A DNA stretch of 64,000 bases from assembly GCA_026182355.1 (NCBI GenBank), contig JAPFBL010000049.1, forward strand, positions 1,984,001-2,048,000, written 5' to 3'. The position numbers and the translations under genes were made by a program. The stretch is from Hermatobates lingyangjiaoensis. Its lineage: Eukaryota > Arthropoda > Insecta > Hemiptera > Hermatobatidae. The notes under the pieces were generated by a model, which saw only the letters and a list, made by a program, of their open reading frames with translations, was not told the origin of the DNA and ran no database searches. How positions within the stretch are numbered: position 1 is the first letter of the stretch; every line of letters starts with the position of its first letter. Below are positions 35,178-48,311 of this stretch, piece by piece.

Positions 35178-36491
35178 CTAGCAAACGTACCCGTCTTTGA
35201 CAAAATCAAAATTTCTATTATACTTGTTATTCCAAAATGCCATTAGAAATTATAGAATAGTAGAAAATACTATTATTAGTACAGTGTCAAGAAAATGCCT
35301 CTGTATACACTACATTTGCTCTCTGTCCATTAGGTTCATGGAAGAACAAACAGTTGGTACCTCTAACTCTTGAGCAAGTAAACTACAGTTGACCATGTGA
35401 TAAAAACTTGGTCTCGCTAACCAAGCTCGCTTGAATTCCTGCGTTAGATAAAGTTTCCCCTTGCACCTTAGTTAACGTCATTGCGGAATAGACTCTGACC
35501 GGACTTTGAGATCGTTTAAACGGAACCAGACAGTGGCTCGGAATCAATGGTATGCGTGGTATACACACAGACTGTCATGATTTTTACCTCTACCTTCATG
35601 ATTTCCACCTAGTCATGATTTCCTTCCCAGTCATAATTTGTTAGTGCTACTAAATTCTGCATGATTGGTGCTCATACTTTAAGTTTTTACTCATGAGCAG
35701 GCAGTCCAGAAGAAACAAATTCAGAGTCAAGAAATTCAGTTAGACAATGAACTGCTTCCTCATCACTAATCGCAATCTTTACTGACTTGTAAGTTCTTTC
35801 CTCGGTATGATATAGCGTAAGAACTTGTTTGGTGATTTTTCCTGCCTGTTCATATTAAGGATTGAGAATTGCTCGTTTACAAAGCTATTTATTCTGAATA
35901 GATAGTACATCTCCAACTCTGGGAACCACCCTTTCAATGATTTCAGATACGCAATATATTCATATACGCAAATGAAATTAAAATCAACTAACAATACCTA
36001 CTTGCCAGGTATTCTCACCTGTGTATTCTCAAAACAAACTTGTCTGTGAAGTTAGGAAAATACATCCTTAAGCCCCATAACTTCGCTTCTGTACTGAATT
36101 ATCAATCTATTTAGAGCCCATATTTTAAGTCAGGCATACACAAATCCAGTGTCAAAGTTTCAGCTCACTATGTCTTATGGTGGCTGAGCTTACTTGTGAC
36201 AAACGTTTTTGCTATAAACATCCATAACTTCACTTCTACGTTGAATTTCCAATCAATTCAGAGCCTATATTTTAAGTTAGACTTACACAAATCTACTGTA
36301 AAAGTTTCAGCTTGATATGTCTTATGGTGGCTGAGTTTACTTGTGATAAAATTTTGCGGACAAGCCGACAAACCGACAGAAATTTTTCTAAGGGTGGATT
36401 CGGTTTCTCCAATGTATGAAACGTAATGAAAACTTGAAATGAGTCAGTTCTAAGCAATGTACAGACAAAATCATTATTTTATTTATATAGA
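35178..36491 (-). mobile_element. Helitron, non-autonomous, copy 2
   Basis: On the minus strand the 5' end is TCTATATAAATAAA (from 36491 leftwards) and the 3' end is GGTACGTTTGCTAG (CTAG at 35178-35181). The host bases are A before and T after, in minus orientation. The subterminal hairpin is weakened by one C-to-T change (TTGTC-AAA-GACGG). The 5' tandem repeats with GTGGCTGAG and AGCTGAAACTTT are present as in copy 1. At 1,314 bp it is slightly longer than copy 1. Confidence 0.9.
35383..35568 (-). pseudogene. Helitron RepHel helicase C-terminal remnant
   Basis: The frame reads IPRIPLIPSHCLVPFKRSQS followed by PVRVYSAMTLTKVQGETL, and then VSETKFLSHGQL. It is the same segment of the Pif1-like helicase as in copy 1, but is less damaged after KFL. 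All upstream motor motifs and the HUH Rep domain are absent. Confidence 0.85.
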
Positions 36492-37291
36492 TTTATACTA
36501 AATCGCATAAAACGGATTTTTTTCAGATAAAGTACACCTCAGAAATATTCTTATTAAGTTTCATGTACCGTCTGAAAACTTAAATTAGTGCATAAAACGT
36601 TGTGCATCATTTCAATAAACAGATTATAGCATTCATAACATCCACAAAAATGTATGTAAGATTATAAAAAAAAAACAAAAATAATAAGAACTACATTAAA
36701 AACTAGGTTTCCTGTTGTTAGGTCACAACAACAACAAAACTAATGAAAAAATGAACACGCCGTAAGCAAATCAAAGACAAACTTAACTATGAAAATAAGA
36801 AAATCATGCAATATAAACCTGATATTGATTCGAAAATTGTTTTTAAAAAAATTCTAAACAAAATAACATCTTGTATTCGACATTCTACTACAAATTTTAG
36901 GAATATAAAAGTATAAAAATCAAGGTAAACATTTTAAAAGCAACGAATATTTATGGAATGTATAAATACTAGTAAAATATAGTAAATATAATGCTTTAAT
37001 TACAAAATCAAATAATGAAATGCCATTGTCATTTTCATCACAGCATGCACTTTCATGGAACCGAACTATTTATAAATATAAATAGCGTAAAACTAAGCAG
37101 TCACCCCAATAATAAATATAAAAATCGTAATAGGAGATCAAACATTTTTTTATTTTATATTTTATTCCAGCATGTTCCACTGTGTATTACATGCTTCATC
37201 CTCAAATTGTACACAATACTTCTTTCATTTACACTACTACAAAATACTTGTTTTAACTTATTTTATATTGATTCATAATTCAACAATATAT
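36492..37291. other. AT-rich intergenic DNA
   Basis: The short frames at 37015 and 37172 are low-complexity and show no domain. Confidence 0.45.
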
Positions 37292-37590
37292 ATTTTTTTT
37301 AAATGTCTATACTGTCCAAAAATTTTACAAATTCTTTATAATAAAGTTCTTTAAGTAATGAGGAAGGCCTAACGGGCCACTCCTCTCCACAAACCAAGAC
37401 CTTACGTATGAGAGCCAGTCTTTGTGGTTCTCTCAAACAGCACTCATACACCAAGTGTCTAGGAGATTGGGGTGTCCCCGCGTTACATGCGCATGATGGC
37501 CTTGGAGCTATTTTCAATCTGCTCAGGTTTTCTTTAAATGGCCCATGACCTGTCATGTATTCGGACATTTATCCTGTCAAATGTATGAGA
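37291..37590 (-). pseudogene. LINE 3' end: C-terminal tail of ORF2, 5'-truncated
   Basis: The minus-strand frame (37299-37568) encodes MTGHGPFKENLSRLKIAP, then a Cys/His pattern CACNAGTPQSPRHLVYEC, and ends in VKFLDSIDI. The order TGHGPF...C.C....TP.HL.Y.C matches the RNase H end and following zinc-like knuckle of insect LINEs of the R1/I/Jockey group. The stop codon TAA merges directly with an eight-A run (T-run at 37293-37300 on the plus strand), so there is no 3' UTR. Everything upstream of the RNase H end is missing, as in typical 5'-truncated insertions. The clade was not resolved. Confidence 0.8.
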
Positions 37591-40500
37591 CTTAATGCAA
37601 CATAACGTGTTATGTGTTAAAGTATCTTAAAATAATCATTTTTCCGTGACTTACATTTGTTTAATAAATATTATTTCTTTTACAAATACATTTGAATTCA
37701 CTCAGAAAAAAGTTCTAGAAGTTTATTTGTTCTTTTTAGTTACAGAATTTTTGTTGATCATAATACGTATGTTTTTGTGTTTGTTTATAAGGAACCATTT
37801 CACCTCCAACAGATCAATCTCATCGTACTTCAATGTATTCGGTTTAACCATCTCTTCTATTCCTCGACAAAACACAAACAAAAGTAAAACTGTTTGTGTT
37901 ATGATTTCATTAAAAACAATATATATCGAAATATAATTAAAATTAATTGATACGGGATAGCGAACAAACTTTAGTTCTTCAACAAAAAAATTTAACTAGT
38001 ATAATATTTCAGTCACTCATATAAATGTATTCAAGCCACATGGTTTGCAGACATATATTGACAATTATAAGTTCGTGAATGAACTGAAGTCTTATATTTT
38101 GGCTAATATAATATGGAGTTCTTCTAATTAAACGATACTATTTCAATAAATTAACTATTAATATTAAATGTTGAAATTACTCAGAAAGCTTCAGTTAAAT
38201 TTATCTATTGAAGCTTCTGTCAAATAATTAATTTATTCAACATGGGCCTGATCAAAGTATGACCTTTGCCAACTAATAGCTCTCTCTCATTCTCTCTCTT
38301 GCTCTGTCTCTCACCTCACCCTCACCTTCTCTTTCTCAATCTCTCTCTCTCTCTCACTCTTTCTCTCTCTCTCCCCACAAAAGGTGCACGCACATTTATG
38401 TAAATTTGTAATTATCATGCAGTGTTGATCGATCTACCTACCACCTTCTAGTTATGTATATATTGAAAATTGAAGATTTTACACTTTGTTAAAGATATGT
38501 TAACAGTCAAAATATATCCCAACAATTAGTAGGAATAAATATTTAATTAATTATCAAGTAAGCGTATCTTCTGATTTATTCACAAATTATTATGTCTTCT
38601 GATTAGTTATTCGTTTTATAACTATTATTTTATTTGGAAAGTGAAATTTACATTTTAGAGTATTAAATACAAAAGGGTATTATATAAGAGCTCTTAGATA
38701 TTTTAAGCCAATGCTCAAGTTGTTTTATTTTCCTGAATTTATTCAAATACTGCAGAAGCTTGGTTTCGAAGGAGTTGAGTTTATGGAGAGGTTGGTGCTA
38801 GACAAGTTAAGTATGGAGACGCGTCTTGTGTTTTGGGGATCAGTGGCGTCTCACATCCAACATGTGGCCCTTCACTACTCCATTCAGCCTCTGTTTATCT
38901 CTCTCTTACAAGTACATCCTCCCATCACCCTCCCCTCACTTACTGAAATGTAAATAAAAATCCTTCTACATTTACACAATGTTCTTTCTTTTAATCTCAT
39001 GAAATATGTTTGCTTTTATTTACTATCTATATGAAGGAGAGATTAATTTTTGAGTTGCGGGAAAAATTTTGACATCTGAAATTTTGTTGGCTGAAATACA
39101 GTTTTCTGGACTCTTTAAATAGGTTTTGCAAAATGGTTAATCAAGTTGTCTGTGCGTGCATGGGCCTTTGCGTTTATGGATGTGTTTCTGTCGGAGTGTG
39201 AACTAGTACTTCAAACACCAAATGAGTTATAATCACCAAATTTAATATTTCTAATTCTCTTAATTAGTCTTGAAACGGAACAGTAAGATCTTCGTGATGA
39301 TTTACCTTTGAAAAAAATCGTTGTTTACCAATTTTGTACATCTGTACAGATGGAGAATAGAATTTGTAAACACGGTCTGGATTCAAACCACTGTGTTACC
39401 GGCCTTTTATTTTACGTTTATATGTATAGGGCACGATCCGCGTCAGAATCGAAATTTTAGAATACACTGTTCCGGAATAGGGATAAATTAACTTTCAATG
39501 TGCTCCATTAAGCTGATATTAAATGTTTTAACAATGACCAGTGAAATATTGGTAATAGATAAACTTGATTCAAATTGATTAAACTCATAGACAGATATCA
39601 AGAATGCTGTTTTGTGAAACCTTAAGCAAACAAAGTAATCTAATACCTATCTCTCTACCAGTGTCCAAGCTCAAATTTGAGAAAAGGTAAATTTAGATAA
39701 CAATTTGGTTATTTAATTGATTCTAGCGGAATTTAGAGTTTTAAATGTGACCGTTATTAGAAATGATGGCTATTATTATCGTTAACAATTTCATATCAAT
39801 ATTACAGCCAAGGCGTTTTTTTTATTAAATTGCATTTATTATCTTTGAAAGTTCATGCTTCTAATGACATAAATAAAAACGTGTGGTATATATGTTTCAT
39901 CTTATATTCAATCCAACCCCACACTTACACATTTTGTGCTATTCAAGTGGCACAAACACCATTTGGCACCTATTAGTAACATTACCAATATGCACAGGTC
40001 GTTGTGCCATCCTCTCTAGTAGTAACCTCGTCTATGTCTATGGTCATGTATATGGTGTTTGAAAATTTTATTAACCATACATTTTCTCGCATATTTTTTA
40101 TTTTACTAATTAAGACTAAATGTTACATAACCTGTACAAATAATTATGTAGAATTTTAAATATCTTTACGACACAATTATTCATCCAAGAATTATAAAAA
40201 AATGGAAAGAAATCGGTCGTGGATCTTCGTATTTACAACAATAACTATGAGTAGTAATATCGTATTGTGTATCAAATGGTGTCCATGACAAAACACTTAC
40301 AAATTAATGAACATAATACAAGAATGTTCGAAATGGAAAGTTAGAGTGAACCAAAAGCGCTGTCATTTGTTATGTGGTGTTCGAAAATATTAGTTCATTT
40401 GCAATATGAACTATTTAAAAATTATTGATCGAGAAAACTTGCAATTAAATGTTGGCTCTGTTTTTCGTGAAAGTAAACTAAGTTTGAGTTGAAAGTACAA

Positions 40501-41620
40501 GTTGTATCAACTTTCATATGATTCTGTTGTGTGAATACTGTTAATATTGACAAAGTGAGGATTAATAGAAGCTTCATTAGACAAAGGGGGGTGCCCGCGG
40601 ATGCGAGCAATCAGCGCCTCCTAGCAGGTTCCTTAACTCTCTCCAGCCCATTTTCCATCAATACTCTCCTTTCTCTTGCTTATTCAGCAATTACAAACCC
40701 TCCGTTGATATTTACAAGACATCCCACCTTGACTACATCACAGCTTCTATCTCAGATTTTCCGTTAACAATAGCTCCTGATTCTCGTAAACCTATTGTAT
40801 ACCTTCATTCTCCCAACATGTCTAAATAGACTACCTTAAGTCAATAGTAATTGGAATGAAATAAAATCATTTGATTGAAGAAAAATGCTTACAAAGGTTG
40901 CTGCATACAATATTACTTGATATTAAACAGTAGCAAATCATTTTTGGATTGTGTTTTATTGAAGCAATCGTAGTCCCAGTATTCACAGTCTTCTGACTGA
41001 GTCAATCATTAACCTACAGTCGTATGATGATGCATGGGTCAGTTTTGATTGCAGGCCTTCCATTGCACAAATAAAACATCAAACATTCTGGAAATATTAT
41101 TATAGGTCATGTCAGGTTGCAATGGTCATCCTAGAAGACAACCCAAACAGGCCTGGAACTGAAGTATCCCAAAAGAAAATGGAGTTTTCTCCACAAAAAG
41201 GGAAAAAAATAGTATCTTATAAAGTATGCTGTAATTAACTATGAAAATCCTTCAATTATTTCTGTTAAATGTCACAATAAACGAGTATATATACAACTAA
41301 GATGAAAAACAAAACCAAATCCGTCTACAGAGTTTCAGAACTGTACACATACAACAGAAAATCTTACGATCCTTTTTAGTACATACATAATACAATACAA
41401 TTGTATTATAATTTAGTACAATACATAATTAGATATAATAAGTATGTTTTCCAATTATCTGTGAATTTCTATTTATAAACCAAGATGTGTATGATAATAA
41501 GCAGTAAACATCTATTTTTCAATGAAGTTGCTATAATGACTTCATTTACTAGTGCTGATATTTTAAAATCCTGATATTGTTTCTTTCAGTAGCATGCCTT
41601 CTGCTAGTTCACTTGCTTGT
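37591..41620. other. AT-rich intergenic DNA with pyrimidine tract
   Basis: An imperfect (TC)n tract lies at 38280-38376. Two slightly GC-richer patches (38750-38950 and 40560-40790) contain frames of about 80 codons with no known motif. No RNA gene recognised. Confidence 0.45.
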
Positions 41621-41679
41621 TGAAGAGATAACGTCTAAACCACTATACAAATCTTTTAAACTAGCTGCTGGTCTCCGTC

Positions 41680-41745
41680 AGTGTCACTGTTCGAGAGTGA
41701 GGCTGACAACCACATCTTTTGGTTGAAAGTTATTAGTCTCAATTC
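41680..41745 (+). ncRNA. possible decayed hammerhead motif
   Basis: GGCTGACAACCACATCTTTT then GGTTGAAAGTTATTAGTC resembles the AGATCT-family motif (CTGACGA, ACC/GGT stem II, GAAAG...TAGTC). Both the CTGANGA box and stem III are damaged. Confidence 0.35.
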
Positions 41746-44700
41746 GAAATTTCTTGCTGTTGATTTATATACGTGTATAAAAGTTCATAGTATGAACAAT
41801 TTAAATTAATTTCTAATTAATTGAAATAATATGTGATATTACATCTTGTTGTAAACGAATACTTCATATCATTCTTTTAAATTTCCATTTCATAGCTTTC
41901 TAAACAAAATACACTGATATGTTTAAATCCAATTAATTTTCAAATATTCCTAAACGGATTAATTATGTTTGAAAAAAGATAAATTTAACTTGAAAAAAAT
42001 TAATTTGCATACTTAAACATTGTGAATGACTGGAAAAAAGAGTGAATTTCATATTGCAAACGGATGAAATTAATACAGAATGAGATATATTTGACTTAAG
42101 TGGAATTTATACTTTGATTTAGAGTATTGCCAAAAATATTGTAATAATGTCTATGCAATCAAATATTAAATATAACAAGATAATGAGAGCAGGAATGTTC
42201 ATTTAATTTCCTTTTTTTTTGGAATTTCCTTCATTATTCTATGTTTTTAAATATAAAGAAAGGAAATTTGTTAATATTTTGAAATATATAAAAATGATGT
42301 AAAAAATTGGTTTTTTTCATTATGTATATCAATTAGTTTTAAGACTTATAGAGATCAAATGGCATTTATTTTAACAAACTAAAAATCTTGTTCAATTCTG
42401 TCAGAGCAGACAGCGTTGTTGCACAAAAAATATCTATTACTAGAAACGATATTTCGGCAATTTGATAGCATTTTTACTGTTTATTAGTTCATAAGAGCTT
42501 AAAAATTATTGAATAATTCTATCTACACTTATATGTGACACTACCACTCGGCTTGTTTTCACAGAGGCAAATAATAAATAATACTGGATATTAATCATAT
42601 ATTCTTTTTTGTATACAATCATATGTAATTTATCATTACAGCTATGTAGGTTATCTGCACCATATTTCAAGTGAATCATGATTTCATAGAATCTACTATC
42701 AAATAGAAACGAATATAATTCAAACTAACAGATAAGATTCTCACAGTCTCTGCAAGAAAAGATGTAATTTCTACTGTCTGATTCAAGTAAAACACTTCTA
42801 TCAGCAAAGGCTATGATAGATACCATACTGCAGTATGTGGCCAACTTAAATTCATTCAATGTGATATGACAAAAAATAAAAGATTGGTCTAACTCTATCA
42901 TATTTTCCACTTCCTTACTGACCATTACTATTTGCTGGCCTATTTGCATCAACAGTGCCAAGTGCCAATTCTGTAGAGAAATAATGTAGCAGAAAGATGA
43001 TTCACTTATTTATTCAGCAATGAATGTGGCATCTTTTTTACTGAAGGACCAAATTTGTGAAATATACTGGATGACAAAGTACTGAATCGATGAAGTGCAA
43101 CTTTTATTTCTTAGCTAAATGGAAGGAAAGAAAAGTTTATCTATGGATTTATAGTAATATGACTGAATTCAGATATATTCAGATATGAATAGTTGTTAAT
43201 AAATAATTTTGTTATTTGTTTTGACAAAAGTAAGTCTGTAATTTCACTAACAGGATTATTTGAAAACCAATAAAACATTACAGCATTTAAAACTAAACAA
43301 AAACTGATATAAAACGTGCTTGATTTACCTACATTATTGACAAAATAGTGTCAAAATCTAAGAGGCTGCAAATGTCAATTGAATACTTTTAAAGTTTTCA
43401 AGATTTTTTTGTCAACGAGAATTATAATTTGAATGTGTATGAGAAACGTTTAGAGTTTAAAATATGAAATTCAACAGGCCTTTTCAATTTTTTTCCAATT
43501 TCATTTCTTTTTAAAATAATGTAATCTGAGTTTTTTGCTAATAATTTTATATTATTTCTTTTTTCCATTCTTACCATTTGCATATTTAGGCAAATATACA
43601 GTTTAACAAGTTATGACAGGAGACATTTCAGGGCATGATCAACGACGCATCACGGCTATTCGTAGCGAACACACAGCATTACTTGCCGTTGAGTGATCGA
43701 AAGACTAACCGAAATGCAATTTCAGCACATTAACACTTTTTAATAATATACACCGACTAGATTTACAAGATTTGTTACTTTAAAACATAATTGAAAAATT
43801 TGTAGAAGCGTACGCTCCTTCCAAATTGGATGTCATTTAGGCATTTCTACAGTACTTACAACAGAACACACAGCCATTGAGATATCTGAATTATGTATTT
43901 ATAGTCAATCATTACAAGAGTATAATGTTTTAATCTTTAATGAAACTACATTGATATGAATATAAACTTAACAAATAGTACATATTCTTAAAGACATATA
44001 AATTGTATAGTTATTTTATAGTATTAATTTGTTTTCCCATCTTACTGATATGTAATAGGGTTTATAGGGTTACCTGGGCATGACCAGAAGTCATTGGCAC
44101 ATATGTGATACAGTCTACACCACGTTCATATCAGTAATTAGCTTAATGGTTGCATGAGAGGAGGCTTTCCTAATTTGCCTTTCACTGATTCATCATAGTA
44201 CCTCTGGTATCAAATGTGCAAGGCAGTTATATTTGAAATCCAATATGCTTTCTACTAACAACTTTCATTCTCATTTTTGTAATACTTTTACAATACTTTG
44301 CTTTTTATTATAATTAATTAATTTAATTCGAATAATTTAACACACAAAAATTTCAATAAGAATTTATGCATATATTTAACCATATATCACTTTTGTTTAT
44401 TTTATACTTTCTTCAGTTGGCGAAATAATTTCATATTTCTTTTTTTGTGTAAACGTCAAACAGGGTTAGGTAGGTTAGTTACGATATGTTTCGTCTGGAC
44501 TCTAATCATCTTCAGGGTAAATAACAAAAACAGAGGGGTTATGACTTTGAGAAATAAAGAACTAATAATTTATGTTAAGTATTGTTCCTGAATAATTTTA
44601 TAATTATATATTTTATGAAATATAACATATTTTTATTTTTTTTTTTTTGACACTTGTAATTTGACTATTATTTATTTTATTGTCATTTGAGAGTAAACAG

Positions 44701-47130
44701 ATTGAAAATAGGGGTAATTTTTTCCCTAATGAACTTGAAACATGTTTGTTGATTACACTTGTCATCATTATCATTCTATAAACATGAGTCTGTCCACTGA
44801 AGAATTATATTAAACATATGAAAAATGTTTTTTGGTCAGTAAATTTTTTATCAGGAAACGAAGAAATTGACTATCTTTGTAATAATATTAATGAAATTGT
44901 ATAGTTTTCCATTATTATTAAAATCCTAAACTCTATGTAAACAAGCCATATCAGATGATCAGGCTAAATGCTGTACAATAACATTATTCAAACGATTTTA
45001 GGTCCTAATTCCCAATGATAAGAATAATAATAGGAAAAAATTGTCTTTACTGTAAAAATAAAATATATTTTTAATATATTTTACTAAAAAAAATCATTAC
45101 ATATTGTAGTGACATTGAAAATTATATTATGATATCCAATTACTTTGGCTAAACATTTTGTTATAGAATTACTCTTATTTTATTTAATAGTTAGCTTTAC
45201 CACATATAGCTTGATGAATCTGCTCACACAATGTATAAATATGCTGCTTGCTAAAGTATACTCCTAACAGTCTACTTATTGCTTTTATTTAATTAAATGG
45301 CTTATACTATTGGTTATTATGATATTAAGCATTCTTTTATAAACTGTTTGAAAACCTTTTTATAAACGTTTTCTTTTAGATGTATACAAAATAGTCCGTA
45401 TTTCCTGTTTTTTTGTGATTTCAACAGTTCTGGTTCATATTTTAGGATTTTGTTATTTTGGCATTCCGTATTATAGAGATCACTATGTTAAAGATACTAT
45501 AGCATCAGTATAGATTATGAACAGTTGTTGATTCTAGTCTCAAACTGACTGAAATGTATAATCATGTAGATATTCTATTATTTAGCGTTCCAAAACGTAC
45601 ACTCCATAATATATCTTTATGAGCTGAATCTAGAAATTTTACAGAACCGGTTTGAAATCAGGTAATTATTTCAATATCGAGTGGCACGAAATAATTTAAT
45701 GTATATGTCCATTACTGTCAGACGTTGTATTTCATATACAACTTTAGCGTATTTTCTGAGTATGAGGTATGAACATTCAACAGCTACTGAAATTTAACGA
45801 TATTTATTACAAATTAATGTGCTTTAAATTGTATTACTTATGTTCTCTTGTAAAAAAAGTTGGTGTTTCTATTAAGTGAACATAATTTATGTGGTTTAAA
45901 AGAGGTGGTCTGATGGTTTATGTTCTTCAGTCACCTCTGATGGTTCTTCGTTAGCTCCGGCAAATGTCTATCAAATTGTTGATATGTGAAACAAATGATG
46001 TTGTAGACGCTGTGGGATGAACTAGAAATGTTTGATCTAGAACAGAGGTGTAACGATAAGGGGTAGGAGTGATAATCCACTGTTTGCACCGTGTGTCGCA
46101 GGGAGGTTAAAATATAAAAATATAATAAAAAGAAAATTAAAGCTAAGAAGTATCTGGAGTTCAATACAAAATAAAGTGTATTACATTAAATATTCAGCGC
46201 TAGCTTGTATACTAAGTTATGACAATCTTAACATTTTGACGTAAGAGGTCAGTATATGGAATTACTATTTTTATTTGATACTTGCCTACCTTCTTATATA
46301 CTAGTAGCTATTGGAGAAGATAGTTATCCGAACAGAGACCTTAGTTTAGTAGTAAGGAACATTGCTTTTTTGAGTTTTATCCAGCAAATTGAACCAAAAT
46401 CTTGGTCAAGTATTTAATATTTTCATAACTGTTTAGATTTCTAGCCACAATTGAAAAGTAATATGTATTTTAAAAAGTTACAACCTTTTAAACACTTATG
46501 TGTTGCAGAAGTGTTCATTTCTATGAATAAAAATTTAGTATTTTTGGGTGAGTATAAATTTTTGGTCTATTTATATCTCGTTTGCCTGTATACCTCCTCA
46601 ATCTATCATAAGTTATTCACAAAACATTTATTACTTTACTATAAGTAAAGTATAGTATTTTTCTATTTATACACAAGAAAAAAGTTAATAAATTAAAGAT
46701 TACAATAAACATATATCTTGTTTGATGAATCTTAGAGAAGTTACATTTTTAAATGTTGGTTAATAAATATTTCAAGCAATTTGATATGGCAGGGCAGGTT
46801 CTGAATTATGATATAGTTAATTACATTTCCCATGAATATTTATTTGTTGCCTGGATTGAATGTTTAGTACCCTGAAGCCCTTCGTCCCTGTCCATAATCC
46901 TCTTGGCTTTGACACCAAATGAGTAGACTATCCAGTCTATGAATTATGCACCTTGCCTCTCTCCTTAATCCTAATAATTTTATTCCTCTTTATACTTGTC
47001 ATAACCTAAGATGCAAGTTTTACAATAATCTAAGCGATAAGTAATCGACCTAATTACCAACACACATTTTTCACATCCATCCAAAATCAAATTATAATTT
47101 CAGATAATTAAGAAAGGTATGTTCACTCCA
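41746..47130. other. AT-rich intergenic DNA
   Basis: No gene recognised. On the minus strand at about 44475-44525, CTGAAGATGATTAGAGTCCAGACGAAACATATCG resembles a worn hammerhead with poor stems II and III. At 46633-46656, TTACTTTACTATAAGTAAAG matches the HINE 5' sub-terminal repeat with nothing else of that family after it. Confidence 0.4.
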
Positions 47131-47146
47131 TGTATATATATATATA

Positions 47147-47240
47147 CTTTTAAAAACTGGATGTCTGTTTCCACTTTGTTCAATTTCGTCTTATATTTTT
47201 CCAAATTACGAAATCTTGTCTTTAATTCTGAGTTCAACAT
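47147..47240 (-). repeat. PLE inverted 94-bp 5' segment
   Basis: Reverse complement of 48163-48256 with only a few differences. It lies between a short (TA)n tract (47133-47146) and the PLE coding remnant, so the copy starts with an inverted piece of its own ORF start. Such inverted 5' caps are common in PLE copies. Confidence 0.85.
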
Positions 47241-47887
47241 TGATAGACAGAGCATTTAAAATCTCAGTCGATTGGGAAACCTTCAACAGAGCAATAGAAA
47301 AATTAAAGCAGGTTTTTATTAATAATGGCTACAGTAACAGTGAATTTGATAAAACCCTTAAAAACTATATCAATCAGAAAAATGAAGCAAATGGGGGAGG
47401 TGAAGTAACAGATCAAACTACCTACAAGATATACTATGAAAACCAATTTTCTGACAGTTATAAAAGAGAGGAAAGAATACTTAAAACAATATTAAAGAAC
47501 AATATCAAGGTCAAAAAGCAAGAAGATAGGATGCAGCTTATTATTTTCTATAAGAACAAAACCACAAAGCAACTGATTATAAGGAACCAGCATGAGAAGA
47601 AACAGCCACTGAAACAAACGAAGCTAGTGTATGAGTTTCAATGTCCACTGGGAAACTGTGAATTCCTAAATTACTCATATATAGGATCAACGACTACTAC
47701 CCTTTCTAGGAGGCTGACGACGCATCTGATTTCAGGAGCCCCTAAAGAACACTTTCAAAAGATACACAAAACAAAAATTTCAAGGGAAACTGTGGTTAAT
47801 AACATTAGAATAATAGCAACAGAAAAGGACGGAAAAAGGTTCAGGATACTGGAAGCGCTATACATCCTGGAAAAGCTCCAAGTATGA
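47241..47887 (+). pseudogene. Penelope-like element: RT thumb and GIY-YIG endonuclease
   Basis: The open frame 47216-47887 is the longest in the window (223 codons), but its first eight codons come from the inverted 94-bp segment. The genuine PLE part starts LIDRAFKISVDWETFNRAIE, the connector after the reverse transcriptase, with KQVFINNGYS. After a lysine-rich linker comes LVYEFQCPLGNCEFLNYSYI, then GSTTTTLSRRLTTHL. This matches the PLE GIY-YIG-type nuclease: a Cys pair, then YIG, then an Arg-containing helix and a His. The C-terminus RILEALYILEKLQV includes the expected conserved Glu. The reverse transcriptase catalytic core is absent, so the copy is 5'-truncated. The frame is intact, which suggests a young insertion. 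Confidence 0.92.
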
Positions 47888-48092
47888 ACGATCAAAAGGA
47901 TAACTTTACAAACCAGTTGCGCTTGTTTGGAAATTTAGGGCTCGTTATGCCAACACTGACAACCCCAAACCTGACTGTGTAAGCTTTTGTTAACCTGTTC
48001 CGTTATGTTTATTATTTGAAGGTGACTTTAAATATTAGATTAATTTGTTAAGTGTAGTTTCAATTGTTTTTAAAAAAATTAAATGTTTTTTG
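47888..48092 (+). other. PLE 3' untranslated region and pseudo-LTR start
   Basis: AT-rich non-coding sequence between the endonuclease stop codon and the hammerhead motif. Confidence 0.6.
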
Positions 48093-48135
48093 CTGAATAT
48101 GGTGGATGTAACACCGAAACATGTCCAATAAGACA
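48085..48135 (+). ncRNA. hammerhead-like motif, ACATGT stem III, overlapping ORF start
   Basis: CTGAATA (48093-48099), stem II GGTG-GATGTAA-CACC, then GAAACATGTC (48116-48125). GAA is followed by the self-complementary ACATGT and C. G8 of the core is T here, which should block cleavage in this copy. The ATG at 48121 that opens the downstream frame lies inside ACATGT. Confidence 0.6.
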
Positions 48136-48297
48136 TTAAAAAATTATGGTGATTTAATTTTTATGTTGAACTCAGAATTGAAGACAAAATTTCGTAATTT
48201 GGAAAAATATAAGACGAAATTGAACAAAGTGGAAACAGACATCCAGTTTTTAAAAGCATGCATTGAAGAAGGACTGCTCCCAACTTTTACAAATACA
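48121..48297 (+). pseudogene. PLE ORF N-terminal fragment in partial tandem
   Basis: The frame starts MSNKTLKNYGDLIFMLNSEL and has a basic coiled stretch FRNLEKYKTKLNKVETDIQF, then LKACIEEGLLPTFT. The pattern KLE...KL....D..FLK.C...GL.PTF is that of PLE N-termini. It follows the endonuclease and hammerhead of the preceding copy, giving the partial tandem arrangement that creates PLE pseudo-LTRs. It breaks into a (TA)n stretch at about 48298-48311; the rest of the frame (to 48357) is host sequence. Confidence 0.82.
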
Positions 48298-48311
48298 TAT
48301 ATATATATATT

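Noticed and set aside
47216..47240. Start of the 223-codon frame as the natural PLE start
   Set aside because: These codons come from the inverted 94-bp segment; the real protein is truncated at 47241.
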